This document shows positions 50,532-59,034 of a DNA stretch of 64,000 nucleotides, one piece after another. This DNA comes from Streptomyces sp. 2131.1. GTDB taxonomy: Bacteria > Actinomycetota > Actinomycetes > Streptomycetales > Streptomycetaceae. Below the pieces are notes generated by a model, which did not search any database, was not told the origin of the DNA, and was given only the letters and a program-made list of their open reading frames with translations. Location of the stretch: contig NZ_FNSY01000001.1 of the NCBI RefSeq assembly GCF_900105515.1, positions 124,001-188,000 on the forward strand. The letters are read 5' to 3'. The number at the start of each line of letters is the position of its first letter. The first letter of the stretch is position 1. A program made the position numbers and the translations under genes.

Positions 50532-53186
50532 TCAGCCCGGCAGTTGGGCGAGCCAGTGCCGGGGGTCTGTGTGCCGGAGCCGCAGGAGGAAGGCCAGGAT
50601 CCCGGCCGACCCGTCGCTCCAGCTGGTCGAGACGTCGCCGTACTCGTTGGGGAAGACCACGTGCCGGTGGCGGCGGGCTCCTTCGGTACGGGCGAGGCGG
50701 CCCATGTCGTGCGCCATCACGCGGTAGGTGGCGTCCCCGGTCGCGGCACTCATGTCGAGCAGGAAGTCGCCGTTGCCTGCGAGTCCGTGGCATTGGGAGA
50801 GCGGCGCGCGTGAGGCGCGTTCGGTGACGGCGAGGGCGCCACGGTGGGCCTGTTCGAGAAATCTGCCGTCGCCGGTGACCTGCCAGAGCCGTACGAGGAA
50901 GGTGCCGATCCCCGCCGCGCCGTGGCACCAGTAGGGGGCGGTGGGTTCGTCCTCTGCCTGGGCGGGCCACTGGGCCGTCTCTCCGACGCGTACGGCGCTG
51001 TGCAGGAGGTGTTCGCCGACCTCGACCGCGAGCCGCAGGTGGTCCTGGCGTCCGGAGGCGACCGCGCTGCACAGGAGGAAGCAGCCGATGCCGGCGGAGC
51101 CGTGTGCGAAGCCCAGGTAGCGTTTGCCGGCCTCGCCGGAAAGGACTTCCGCGGGCACCGGCCAGCTCACCGCCGACGGGTCGCGCCGTGCGGCGGACGC
51201 CAGCCGGTCGGCCGCGTCGACGGCGCGTTCGGCGAGGCGTGGGTCGCCGGTGCGGTGCCACAGGTGGAGGGCGGCCATGCCGCTGCCGGCGGTGCCGTGG
51301 GTGATGTCGTGGTGGAGCGTGGGCTCCTGCGGGGTCAGGGCCAGCTCGAGCGCGTGGTCGACGAGGGCCTGGTCGTCGATGGCTCTTCCGGCCTCGTACA
51401 GCGCCCAGGCGGTTCCGAGGTCCCCGAAGTGCAGGCCGGGGCGGGTGGACCGGGGGTGGGTGCGGTCCGCGATCCAGTGGCCCGCCGCCGAGAGCAGGCC
51501 GGGCAGGCGCGGGTCGGCGGTCAGTTCGAAGTACCGCGTGAGTACGGCGAGGGGGCCCGCCGCGCCCTGCTGCACGGTGCAGGGGTTGGTCTCCCCCGCC
51601 GCTGTGGACACCGGCCACAGGCGCCGGTCGTCCGCCGGGGTCATCGAGTCGACGAGGTGGTCGACGAGTCCGGCGACGGTGTCGTCCAGGTCCTCGTCCC
51701 GTGCCGGGGCCGTCCGCGCGATCCCGCCCCCGTCCGGTCTGCGGAGTGCTTCGCGCGCCCGGCGGGTGTCCCAGCGTGCGGCGGGCTCGTCCTTCATCAG
51801 CCCGGTGATCATGTCCGCGAGGCCGTGCGGGGGCTTCGCGTACCCGGTGCAGGCACTCAGCCAGGCGGCGAGCCGTTCCTCGTCGGTTCTGGTGGCGGGT
51901 TCCTCGGGCAGGAGGTTCGGCACCTTTCCGGCGAGGACGAAGCACGTGGTGGCGCCGAGGCTGTAGTAGTCGGCCGTCACGGACACGGGTGCGTCCGTGA
52001 GGCGTTCGGGGGCGCTGAACCCGGGGGTGCCGACCCGGGTGGGCATACAGGGGCCCGACGCGTCGGCGGCGAGTTCCAGGTCGATGAGGCGCAGTTCGCC
52101 GTCGGGGCGGACCATGACGTTGCCGGGGGTGAAGTCGCGCAGGACGCAGCCGTGGGCGTGGGCGGCCGTGACGAGGTCGACGAGCCGGGCGACCATGGCC
52201 ATCGCCTCGCGGCGGTACGGCTCGCCGCCGAGGTCGCGGAAGCGTTCGGCGACCCAGGTGCGGAGGCTGACGCCGGGGACCTCGCTCTGGGCCAGGAAGA
52301 GGTGTCGGCCGTGCTCGAAGAGGGCCAGGGCTTCCGGGGCGAGCCCCGTGCCCTCCAGCTTCTCCAGCATCCGGGCCTCGGCGCGCAGCCAGTCCCGCAC
52401 GTCGCGGCCGGTGGCGTCGCCCTCGACGTGGGGCCGGGTCTCCTTGATGACCACGGGGGCGCCGGTGTCCGTGTCGGTGCCCCGGTAGACGCCGCCCTTG
52501 TTGGTGTGCCGGATCGCCTCCCGTACCGCGAAGCGGCCGCCGAGCAGGACCGGGCCGCCGGCCGCCTCCGCCTCGGGCGGCGGGAGCGGCACGGTGTCCG
52601 GGAAGGGGCAGACGGCCCAGGAGGGCGGTGCGTAGCGGCCGGTGCGCTCGTCCTCCACGGGGTTGCCGTCGGGGTCCTCGATGTACCAGATCAGCAGGCC
52701 CTGGTCCGACAGCCGCTGCCGGGCGACGAAGGCACCGTAGCGGTAGTGCACCAGGCTGTGCGGTGCGTAGGGCTGGTCGGAGAGGATGCGAGGGCCCGCG
52801 AGGCCTGCCGTCGCCGTGTGCAGGTCCTGGGCGAGCCGGACGGCGTCGGCGTCGGAGCGCGGGTAGACGGTGAGGAATTTTCCGGAGCTTCCCCGGGGTG
52901 TGGCACGGGTGTTGAGGGTGCTGACCCGGTCGAGCGAGCGGGCGAACTTGAACGCCGACGTCTCCGGCAGCAGTACGTCCAGGGCTCGTACGAGGACCGT
53001 CGGCGCGGAGGCGGCCGTTGCCGACAGGTGCAGCTTCCAGCCCTGGTCGCGGCGGGCACCCGAGCGTGGGGCCACGCGGCACCATGTCTCGTCGGTTCCG
53101 GTCGTCCAGAGGGCGGCCGTGCGGGTGGCTTCCAGGGCTCGGCGGAGAAGGCTTTCGAGGTCGACTTCGGTGGCGTTGCTCGTCAT
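50532..53186 (-). CDS. lanL: Class IV lanthipeptide synthetase LanL
   Basis: The start is ATG 53186. The 884-residue enzyme has the three class IV domains. The phosphoSer/Thr lyase spans about 1-195 (KFLTVYPRSDADAVRLAQDL). The Ser/Thr kinase spans about 215-500 (VVIKETRPHVEG with the Lys, HAHGCVLRDFTPGNVMV catalytic loop, LIDLEL in place of DFG). The cyclase spans about 520-884, with GFAHGSAGIG, YWCHGAAGIG and LSQCHGLAGNGD giving the Cys/Cys/His zinc ligands. It phosphorylates and eliminates Ser/Thr of LanA and adds Cys to form lanthionine rings. It heads the operon with lanA and the exporter. Confidence 0.95.
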   Translation of the reverse strand: MTSNATEVDLESLLRRALEATRTAALWTTGTDETWCRVAPRSGARRDQGWKLHLSATAASAPTVLVRALDVLLPETSAFKFARSLDRVSTLNTRATPRGSSGKFLTVYPRSDADAVRLAQDLHTATAGLAGPRILSDQPYAPHSLVHYRYGAFVARQRLSDQGLLIWYIEDPDGNPVEDERTGRYAPPSWAVCPFPDTVPLPPPEAEAAGGPVLLGGRFAVREAIRHTNKGGVYRGTDTDTGAPVVIKETRPHVEGDATGRDVRDWLRAEARMLEKLEGTGLAPEALALFEHGRHLFLAQSEVPGVSLRTWVAERFRDLGGEPYRREAMAMVARLVDLVTAAHAHGCVLRDFTPGNVMVRPDGELRLIDLELAADASGPCMPTRVGTPGFSAPERLTDAPVSVTADYYSLGATTCFVLAGKVPNLLPEEPATRTDEERLAAWLSACTGYAKPPHGLADMITGLMKDEPAARWDTRRAREALRRPDGGGIARTAPARDEDLDDTVAGLVDHLVDSMTPADDRRLWPVSTAAGETNPCTVQQGAAGPLAVLTRYFELTADPRLPGLLSAAGHWIADRTHPRSTRPGLHFGDLGTAWALYEAGRAIDDQALVDHALELALTPQEPTLHHDITHGTAGSGMAALHLWHRTGDPRLAERAVDAADRLASAARRDPSAVSWPVPAEVLSGEAGKRYLGFAHGSAGIGCFLLCSAVASGRQDHLRLAVEVGEHLLHSAVRVGETAQWPAQAEDEPTAPYWCHGAAGIGTFLVRLWQVTGDGRFLEQAHRGALAVTERASRAPLSQCHGLAGNGDFLLDMSAATGDATYRVMAHDMGRLARTEGARRHRHVVFPNEYGDVSTSWSDGSAGILAFLLRLRHTDPRHWLAQLPG

Positions 53187-53396
53187 GTGGGGTGTCCCTC
53201 TCAACGGTGAGGACCGCTGATCGGAAATTGCCCATGACACGTGAGCGCGGAACGCGCCCGAGGCGGAATCACCTGCTCCAGCGAGCGTGCGGGGATTGCT
53301 TTCCCCTGGTCCGGCGCCGCCCGGCGCGAGGGGAGGCGCACGCGTGAAGAGGCCCTGGACAACGGCCCGGCAGGGGGACGTAGGAAGATGTGACGC

Positions 53397-53750
53397 ATGG
53401 CGGAAGATGAACGATCGGTCGGTTCGGAGAGAACGGCCGACAATGTGGTGGTGATCCGGGTCCGGGGCAGTCTCGACGGGTGGTCGGGCAGCAGCGAGTT
53501 GTCGGCCGCGCTGACCTCGGCCGTGGCGGACGCCGCTGTGCGCACGGTGGTCGATCTGTCCGGGGTGACTTTCGCCGACTCCGCGGCGCTGCACTCCCTG
53601 CTGGGCGGTCAGCGGGAACACGCGAAGGCGGGGGTGCCGCTCGTCCTGGCCGGTCCACTGGACTCGGGTGTCCGCAGGCTCTTCGAGGTCACCGGCACCT
53701 CGGGTGCGTTCCGGTTCGCGGACGACGCCGAAGCGGCGCTCAGTTGCTGA
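53397..53750 (+). CDS. STAS-domain anti-sigma factor antagonist
   Basis: The 117-residue protein is a single STAS domain with VVVIRVRGSLDGWSGSSELS at the start and VDLSGVTFADSAALHSLLGG carrying the phosphorylatable Ser. It lies divergent to lanL and 34 bp upstream of an RsbW-like kinase gene on the same strand, so the two probably form an antagonist/kinase pair. It opens the 5-kb partner-switching locus. By family, it binds the kinase when unphosphorylated. Confidence 0.88.
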   Translation: MAEDERSVGSERTADNVVVIRVRGSLDGWSGSSELSAALTSAVADAAVRTVVDLSGVTFADSAALHSLLGGQREHAKAGVPLVLAGPLDSGVRRLFEVTGTSGAFRFADDAEAALSC

Positions 53751-53784
53751 GCGCGCCGGACCACGGGGGTACGGGGGTGTCCGG

Positions 53785-54219
53785 GTGTCGATAGAAGCCG
53801 GAGGGGAGGCGGAACGGCTCTCGGCCGTCCCGCATAACGCCGCCGCCGCGCGAAGCATCGTGTCCGATCTGCTGGCGGCTCGCTTCGGCGGCGTTGTCGC
53901 CGAGTGGCCCGCCCACGTGGTCGACGACATGCTGCTGGTCACGTCGGAGCTGGTGACGAACGCGTTCCGGCACGGTGGCCGCCTCACCGCGTTCGAGACC
54001 GAGGTCACCGGTGAGGGCCTGCGCATCGTCGTCGGCGACGCGAGCACGGAGAGTCCCGCCGAGTCCCCGGGTGTGGCGCCGGAGGTGCGGGCCGACGCAC
54101 CGAGGATCGGCGGATACGGCTGGCCGCTGGTGCGCCTGCTGGCCAGCCGGGTGTCCATCAGCTACCACCCGGGCGGCAAGCACATCACGGTGCTGATGGC
54201 CCTGCCCACACACCCCTAG
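53785..54219 (+). CDS. RsbW-like serine kinase / anti-sigma factor
   Basis: GTG 53785 is chosen with GGGGGTGTCCGG before it. The 144-residue protein is a GHKL ATPase domain with the N box VTSELVTNAFRHGG, G1 region VVGDASTESPA and the G2 part GGYGWPLVRLLASRV. It follows a STAS gene on the same strand. It should phosphorylate STAS proteins and may bind a sigma factor, though none is encoded nearby. It converges on the STAS gene of the phosphatase operon with only 27 bp between. Confidence 0.88.
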   Translation: MSIEAGGEAERLSAVPHNAAAARSIVSDLLAARFGGVVAEWPAHVVDDMLLVTSELVTNAFRHGGRLTAFETEVTGEGLRIVVGDASTESPAESPGVAPEVRADAPRIGGYGWPLVRLLASRVSISYHPGGKHITVLMALPTHP

Positions 54220-54246
54220 GGCCCCGGACACCTGGCCCCCAGCGGC

Positions 54247-54621
54247 TCAGTCGGTCGTCTCGCGTACCTCGTCGGGGCAGCTCTGCCGCGCCTTCCCACT
54301 CTCCGGTGCGAAGAGGTGCCGGGTGCCCGTGACGCTCAGCATGCGCTCCATGAAGGGCGGCGGGTTGTCGAGGAAGAGCGTGATCCCCCGGGCCGTGGTG
54401 CGGCGGTGGATCATCAGCAGTGCGGAGAGCCCCGTGGAGTCGCAGAGCCGGAGCTTCTCGCAGTCCAGGTGCAGCTCGCCGGCGCGCGGGCCCTGCTCGA
54501 TGCAGGCGTCGGCCCGTGCGGCGAGCTCGTCACTGGTGTCGTAGTCGAGAACGCCCGCGAGGCGCAGGCACACGGCCCCGCCCTCCGATTCGACGGTCAG
54601 GAACAGGGACGGGGCGCTCAT
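54247..54621 (-). CDS. STAS-domain antagonist in the phosphatase/B12-sensor operon
   Basis: The 124-residue STAS domain protein has VCLRLAGVLDYDTSDELAA and the phospho-site region EKLRLCDSTGLSALLMIHRR (Ser in CDSTG). Its ATG overlaps the stop of the cobalamin-protein gene by four bases, so it is the third gene of a coupled operon with a SpoIIE phosphatase. The expected cycle is phosphorylation by an RsbW-like kinase and dephosphorylation by the operon's phosphatase. Confidence 0.9.
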   Translation of the reverse strand: MSAPSLFLTVESEGGAVCLRLAGVLDYDTSDELAARADACIEQGPRAGELHLDCEKLRLCDSTGLSALLMIHRRTTARGITLFLDNPPPFMERMLSVTGTRHLFAPESGKARQSCPDEVRETTD

Positions 54622-55685
54622 GCGTGGGCTCCCGGGTGTGCTGCGACGGCTTCGGCCAGGAGGGTCCGCGCCCGTCCCAGGGACCGCAGGGCCCGGGGGA
54701 AGTCCTTGAGTTCGGTCATCAGGATGTCCAGGACGGGCGGCAGGGAACGGGCGGGAACGCGGCGGGCCGAGAGGATGTCCGCGGTCCAGGTCATGAAGGT
54801 GGTGAACAGCTCGTCGTCGTCGGTGTAGATCGCCACGGACAGGAACTCGACGATGTGCGCGATGTCCTCCGCGGTGCGCTCGCGCTGCACGGCGGTGTAC
54901 GCGGCCATGGCCGGGAACGTGTCTGCGAGCTTCGCCAGGACCTGCTTGACGAGTCGCCCCTGTGCACGCGAGACCAGGGTGTACTCCTGGTCGAGCAGGT
55001 GCGGCAGGTCGTCGACCTGCTGCCGTACGTCGGCCGGCGTGGGCGGGGCCAGTCCCGCGGCCAGCTGCTCGGCGGCGCCGCGCGCGTCAGGCGCCCACGC
55101 GTTCGTGCCGAGCATGCGCGCGAAGCGGCCGTCGGGGCCGAAGGCCGACCCTCCCACGAGGACGGGCACCCCGACGGACTGGCAGGCGGTGATCGCCGCG
55201 TGGGCCACGGGGAGGCGGGTCGGGATGGACGAAGAGAGGGCGACGACGTCCGCGCCCGTGTGGTGGAGGTGCGAGACGAGGTGCGGGGTGGGCACCTGGG
55301 CTCCGAGGAAGTCGACCTTCCAGCCGCGCAGAGTGAGGACCTCGGCCAGGAGCCGGGCGGGCAGCGAGTGCCATTCCTGCTCTACGCAGGCCACGGTGAC
55401 CCTGCCGAGGGTGGGCTTCGTGCGGGCGGCCGGATGGTGGGCGAGCGTGGTGATCACCCGCTCGACGATGGCGCTGGCGGCGTGCTCCTGGGCGACGGTG
55501 AGGCGGTTGGCGGCCCACTCCGCGCCCACCCGCGCCTGCACCGGTGCGATGAGGTCGAGGAGGACCGTTTCCGCGGGCATGCCCTCGTCGAGGACGCCGG
55601 TGACGAGTCCGGCGGCCGCGAATTCGTCGCGTTCCAGGGCAGCGGCGGTCAGGAGCCGGTCGCGCAGCTGTGTGACGGCCGTCAT
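54618..55685 (-). CDS. Cobalamin-binding sensor protein with CarH-type Wx9EH motif
   Basis: This 355-residue protein has no DNA-binding domain. Residues 1-88 form the four-helix B12-binding cap. In it, Trp57 and Glu67-His68 make the exact W-x9-EH motif that contacts the adenosyl group in CarH/LitR photoreceptors. Residues 93-215 are the cobalamin-binding Rossmann domain with EQEWHSLPARLL (His106 is the expected lower ligand), ALSSSI (Ser151-153) and LVGGSAFG. The C-terminal 130 residues are helical and resemble globin-like sensor domains of stressosome proteins. Overlaps with the phosphatase upstream and STAS downstream (ATGA each). I infer a light or cobalamin sensor acting by protein contact. 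Confidence 0.85.
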   Translation of the reverse strand: MTAVTQLRDRLLTAAALERDEFAAAGLVTGVLDEGMPAETVLLDLIAPVQARVGAEWAANRLTVAQEHAASAIVERVITTLAHHPAARTKPTLGRVTVACVEQEWHSLPARLLAEVLTLRGWKVDFLGAQVPTPHLVSHLHHTGADVVALSSSIPTRLPVAHAAITACQSVGVPVLVGGSAFGPDGRFARMLGTNAWAPDARGAAEQLAAGLAPPTPADVRQQVDDLPHLLDQEYTLVSRAQGRLVKQVLAKLADTFPAMAAYTAVQRERTAEDIAHIVEFLSVAIYTDDDELFTTFMTWTADILSARRVPARSLPPVLDILMTELKDFPRALRSLGRARTLLAEAVAAHPGAHA

Positions 55686-57346
55686 GCGGTGTACCTGCCT
55701 CGCGTGTGCCCGTCCACCGCGCTGAGGTGGTTCGTCCGGGGAGCGGTGATCGCGACCACTGCCATGTCGTCGTGGCCTCCACCGCGCACCCATTGGGCGG
55801 CGAGCATCTGGATGCGTTCGACCACGGCCTCCGCGGGCATGTCGGCGCATTCCGACAGTGCCCGCTTCAGCCGCTCCTCGCCGAACATCTCGTCGCCGAG
55901 CGGGCCGCCCCGGGCCTCGGTGAACCCGTCGGTGTAGAGCAGGCATGTCTCGCCGGGGCGCAGAACCGTCTCGGCGGTCCGGGACTCGATGTCGGGGAGG
56001 GCGCCGATGAGGGTGCCGTGGGTCCCGACCTCGTCGACGCGGCCGTCCGCCCGCACCACCAGCGGCACGGGGTGCCCGGCGGAGGTGAGCCGCAGACGCA
56101 CCACGTGGTCCGTCCGCCGGACCGACGCCAGGACCATGGTCGCGAAGCGGGTGTGGTGGGAGTTGAGGAGCGCCCCGTTGAGGAGCCCCAGCATCCGCTG
56201 GTGGTCGTCCGCCATCGGGACGAGGGCCTGGAGGGTGTTGCGGATCTTGCCGGTGAGCACGGCCGCCTCCAGCCCCTTGCCGCACACGTCTCCCAGGACC
56301 ACCAGCGAGGAGTCGTCCCCGTCGCTGCCTGCGTGGTGGACGTCGAAGAAGTCCCCGCCGACGCGTTCCTGGGCCGCGGCGGGCCGGTATCCGCCCGCGA
56401 ACTCGACTCCGTTGACGCGGTGCAGCCGGGGCGGGAGCAGGTCCTGCATGAGGGTGTGTGTGATGGCGCTCTGCTCCGCGTACAGATGGGCGGCGGACAG
56501 GGCGGCACCGGCCCGTGCGGCGAAGAGCCGGGCGAAGATCTGCTCGTTCTCCGTGAACTGGCCGCCGCTGCGCAGCAGGACCAGAGCGCCCGCCGGGACT
56601 CCCTGGCCGGGGAGCGGCGTGATGACGACCGATGTGATCGTTCCGGTGTAGCCCTCGGGGATCATCCACGCGGGCAGGGCGGCGGGGTCGATCCACCGTG
56701 AGGCGACCGGCGGGAACCCCTGGAGGGCTTCGTCCAGGCCGGGCAGCTGGGACGGGTCGGCCGCGACGAGGCTGCGGACGACGTCCTGGCCGCCGACCGC
56801 GTGGGCGAGGGGCAGCTTGCCGCCCCTCGCGGGGGAGACGACGACGGCCGCCTCGGCGAGGTATTCGGAGGCGAGCCGGGCCGTGGCGCTCACGCACCGG
56901 TCGGTGTTCAACGAGGAGAGCAGCACATGGGACGCCTCCGTGAGGAATGCGGTCCGTTCGCGTTCGGTGGCGAGAGCTTCTTCGGCGCGTCTGCGGTCGG
57001 TGTCCTCGACGAGCCACCACACCACGTTCCCGTTTCCGCTCCGGCTCGGGTGTGCCTCGAAACTCCGGGCACCGATCCACCCCGACGCACCGCCGTCGGT
57101 GTCCCCGGACCCGTTCACGATACGGTCGCGCAGATCCTGGTCCGCCCGGGCGAGCCAGGCCGGGGCGGCGTCGGCCAGCCTGACCCCGGGGCGCGCGCCG
57201 CGCAGGAGCCGGGAAGCGGCTGGGTTCACCTCGGTCAGCACGCCGCCCGCGGCGCTTTCGAGCACCGGGTGCGGGGCCGTGGACCATACGCCGGACGCCT
57301 GGCGTTCGCCGGTTCTCGTGACGGGAATTCCTGGGGGAGGAGCCAT
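55682..57346 (-). CDS. SpoIIE-type PP2C phosphatase with PAS-like and GAF domains
   Basis: ATG 57346 is taken as start; GTG or TTG codons upstream exist but the sequence there does not look coding. Of 554 residues, about 15-115 are PAS-like, 145-290 a GAF domain (TARLASEYLAEAAVVVSPAR), and 315-540 the PP2C fold. Metal ligands appear in GGDFFDV, LGDVCGKG, LYTDGFTEAR and GGHDDMAVVAI. It should dephosphorylate STAS proteins such as the one two genes downstream. Its stop overlaps the start of the cobalamin sensor gene (ATGA). Confidence 0.92.
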   Translation of the reverse strand: MAPPPGIPVTRTGERQASGVWSTAPHPVLESAAGGVLTEVNPAASRLLRGARPGVRLADAAPAWLARADQDLRDRIVNGSGDTDGGASGWIGARSFEAHPSRSGNGNVVWWLVEDTDRRRAEEALATERERTAFLTEASHVLLSSLNTDRCVSATARLASEYLAEAAVVVSPARGGKLPLAHAVGGQDVVRSLVAADPSQLPGLDEALQGFPPVASRWIDPAALPAWMIPEGYTGTITSVVITPLPGQGVPAGALVLLRSGGQFTENEQIFARLFAARAGAALSAAHLYAEQSAITHTLMQDLLPPRLHRVNGVEFAGGYRPAAAQERVGGDFFDVHHAGSDGDDSSLVVLGDVCGKGLEAAVLTGKIRNTLQALVPMADDHQRMLGLLNGALLNSHHTRFATMVLASVRRTDHVVRLRLTSAGHPVPLVVRADGRVDEVGTHGTLIGALPDIESRTAETVLRPGETCLLYTDGFTEARGGPLGDEMFGEERLKRALSECADMPAEAVVERIQMLAAQWVRGGGHDDMAVVAITAPRTNHLSAVDGHTRGRYTA

Positions 57347-57515
57347 GAGGGGGCGCCCGCCTGCGGCGAGCGGCACCACCTTCCAACTGGACGGAGAAGT
57401 ATTTGCCTTCCGGCAACTATCACGCAGTGCCACCCCCGCTGGCAATCAGCCGCCCTCGCCGCGGTGACGGAGCGTGATATCGCCACCGCTCTGCCACTTG
57501 CCGGACGCAGAACCC

Positions 57516-57857
57516 TCACGGGGCCTTCACTCGGTCCCTGCCGCGGTCCGTTTCGTCCTGCACGAGGAGGGTGAGCAGCGAGGCGACAGAGAGGCCGGCT
57601 TCCGCCGGGTGACGCAGCACCCTGTCCGGTTCGATGCGGTACGTGTTCGCGCGGCCCTCCCGGGTGTGAGAGAGGTACCCGCCCTGTTCGAGGTCGGCGA
57701 TGATCCTCTGGACCGCACGCTCCGTGAGCCGGCAGCGCGCGGCGATGTCTCGTATCCGGACGCTCGGGTCCTCGGCGATGGTCGCCAGTACGCGCGCGTG
57801 GTTGGTGATGAACGTCCATCCCGTGTGGGATTCGACTACTCCAGGCATGTCTCCCAT
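57516..57857 (-). CDS. MarR-like winged-helix regulator
   Basis: ATG 57857 or ATG 57848 is the start (GGGAG lies just before the second). The 110-113 residue protein is a winged helix: WTFITNHARVLATIAED, IRDIAARCRLTERAVQRII (recognition helix), YLSHTREGRANTYRIEP (wing), and a C-terminal helix. It lies upstream of the phosphatase gene on the same strand, 169 bp away, and divergent from a STAS gene. It may regulate this locus, but its target is unproven. Confidence 0.85.
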   Translation of the reverse strand: MGDMPGVVESHTGWTFITNHARVLATIAEDPSVRIRDIAARCRLTERAVQRIIADLEQGGYLSHTREGRANTYRIEPDRVLRHPAEAGLSVASLLTLLVQDETDRGRDRVKAP

Positions 57858-57942
57858 CTAAGCGCGCATGCTTGCCCGACCTCAACTACATGACATACTT
57901 TTCGTGTAATCGCTGACAGGGTGAAAGTCACAGGAGGCTCGG

Positions 57943-58353
57943 GTGTCGTACGGGGAAGCCGTCGCGGCTGCACGCATGAGCGGCGTCGGAGCAAGCAGCG
58001 TGCACCCGGCGCCCCACGCCGCCGGGCCAGGGCCCGCGCAGGCCATGGTGGTGGAGTACGAACGGCACGGCGTCTGGGTGGTCGCGGCCCATGGCTCCTG
58101 CGACCTGGAGTCGATCTCGCGGTTGGAAGGGGCGCTGACCACCGCGGTCCGGCGCCACCCGAAGGTGGTCCTGGACACCTCGGGGATCACTTTCGCGGAT
58201 TCGTCGCTCCTGAACCTGCTGATCCTGACCCACCGGGCGGGCGCCGTGCGCCTGGCCGCCCCGAAGCCCCAGCTCCAGCGCCTGCTGGAGATCACCGGTC
58301 TGGACGCGGTGCTGTACGTACGCGCGACGGTCGAGGAAGCGGCCGCCTGCTGA
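57943..58353 (+). CDS. STAS-domain anti-sigma factor antagonist
   Basis: GTG 57943 has a strong AGGAGG six bases upstream. The 136-residue protein has a Gly/Ala/Pro-rich N-terminal extension of about 35 residues, then a STAS domain: VWVVAAHGSCDLESISRLEG and LDTSGITFADSSLLNLLIL with the phospho-Ser. It is divergent from the winged-helix gene and closes the partner-switching locus. A GACGCGGC/GCCGCGTC pair after the stop (58362-58402) may terminate both converging transcripts. Confidence 0.88.
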   Translation: MSYGEAVAAARMSGVGASSVHPAPHAAGPGPAQAMVVEYERHGVWVVAAHGSCDLESISRLEGALTTAVRRHPKVVLDTSGITFADSSLLNLLILTHRAGAVRLAAPKPQLQRLLEITGLDAVLYVRATVEEAAAC

Positions 58354-58419
58354 CGACCGGGGACGCGGCTCCGTCCCGTGGGTTGCGGGGCGGGGCCGCG
58401 TCACGGCCCTGTGTTCGCG

Positions 58420-58947
58420 TTACCAGCCGGCCTTCGCCGTGTTGTACGCGGTCCGGCAGTCGGCATTGGTGGCGTCGGCGGCCAGCTTCGCCATGGAGTC
58501 CGTCCAGATCCTCTTGGCCAGCTTCTCCAGGTCTCGCGTCTCGGCGGGCACGTTCGGGGCGTACTTCTTGATCGTCGCGAGGGACGACTTCGCGAACTTG
58601 TTGCACACCGGCCCCGCCGCGTTGCGGTAGCGCGTGTCCAGGTCCGTGGCGACGGCCTGGCCGTTGGCTGTCGCCCAGTTGTTCCAGGCCGCGCAGGCCT
58701 TCTCGGTGAACGCCTGCTGGTCGGCCTCGCTCAGGCCGAGGACCTCGGCGAGCATCGTGTTCTTGGCCTTGTCCGGGACCGTGAAGTCGACGACGGGGAA
58801 CTTGTCGAAGGTCTCCAGCAGCGCCTCCTGACACGCGGGAGGAAAGGACGCCGCCTGCGCCGGGGAAGGGGCGGCCAGCGCGGAGACGGTCAGGACGGCC
58901 GCGGCGAATACGGTGCTCCCGGCGGTACGCGACAGGGACAGGGTCAT
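58420..58947 (-). CDS. Small secreted protein with four conserved-type Cys
   Basis: The 175-residue protein has a clear Sec signal (about 1-33, hydrophobic VFAAAVLTVSALAAP, cleavage after AQA). The mature part is all-helical by pattern, with Cys residues in PPACQEAL, KACAAWNNWA, GPVCNKFA and ADCRTAY, likely forming two disulfides. Such small helical secreted proteins of streptomycetes have no known role. It is monocistronic. Confidence 0.7.
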   Translation of the reverse strand: MTLSLSRTAGSTVFAAAVLTVSALAAPSPAQAASFPPACQEALLETFDKFPVVDFTVPDKAKNTMLAEVLGLSEADQQAFTEKACAAWNNWATANGQAVATDLDTRYRNAAGPVCNKFAKSSLATIKKYAPNVPAETRDLEKLAKRIWTDSMAKLAADATNADCRTAYNTAKAGW

Positions 58948-59034
58948 GGGGGTGGTGCTCCTTGCACGAGGGGGTGTCGTCGCGGCGCCGTCCGAGCGCC
59001 CGACGGCTGCAGAACGATCACCGGCATTCGGAGG

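Noticed and set aside
50365..53235. 956-codon reverse open frame overlapping lanL
   Set aside because: It is a neighbouring frame of lanL on the same strand with Pro/Arg-rich low-complexity translation. lanL has all family motifs.
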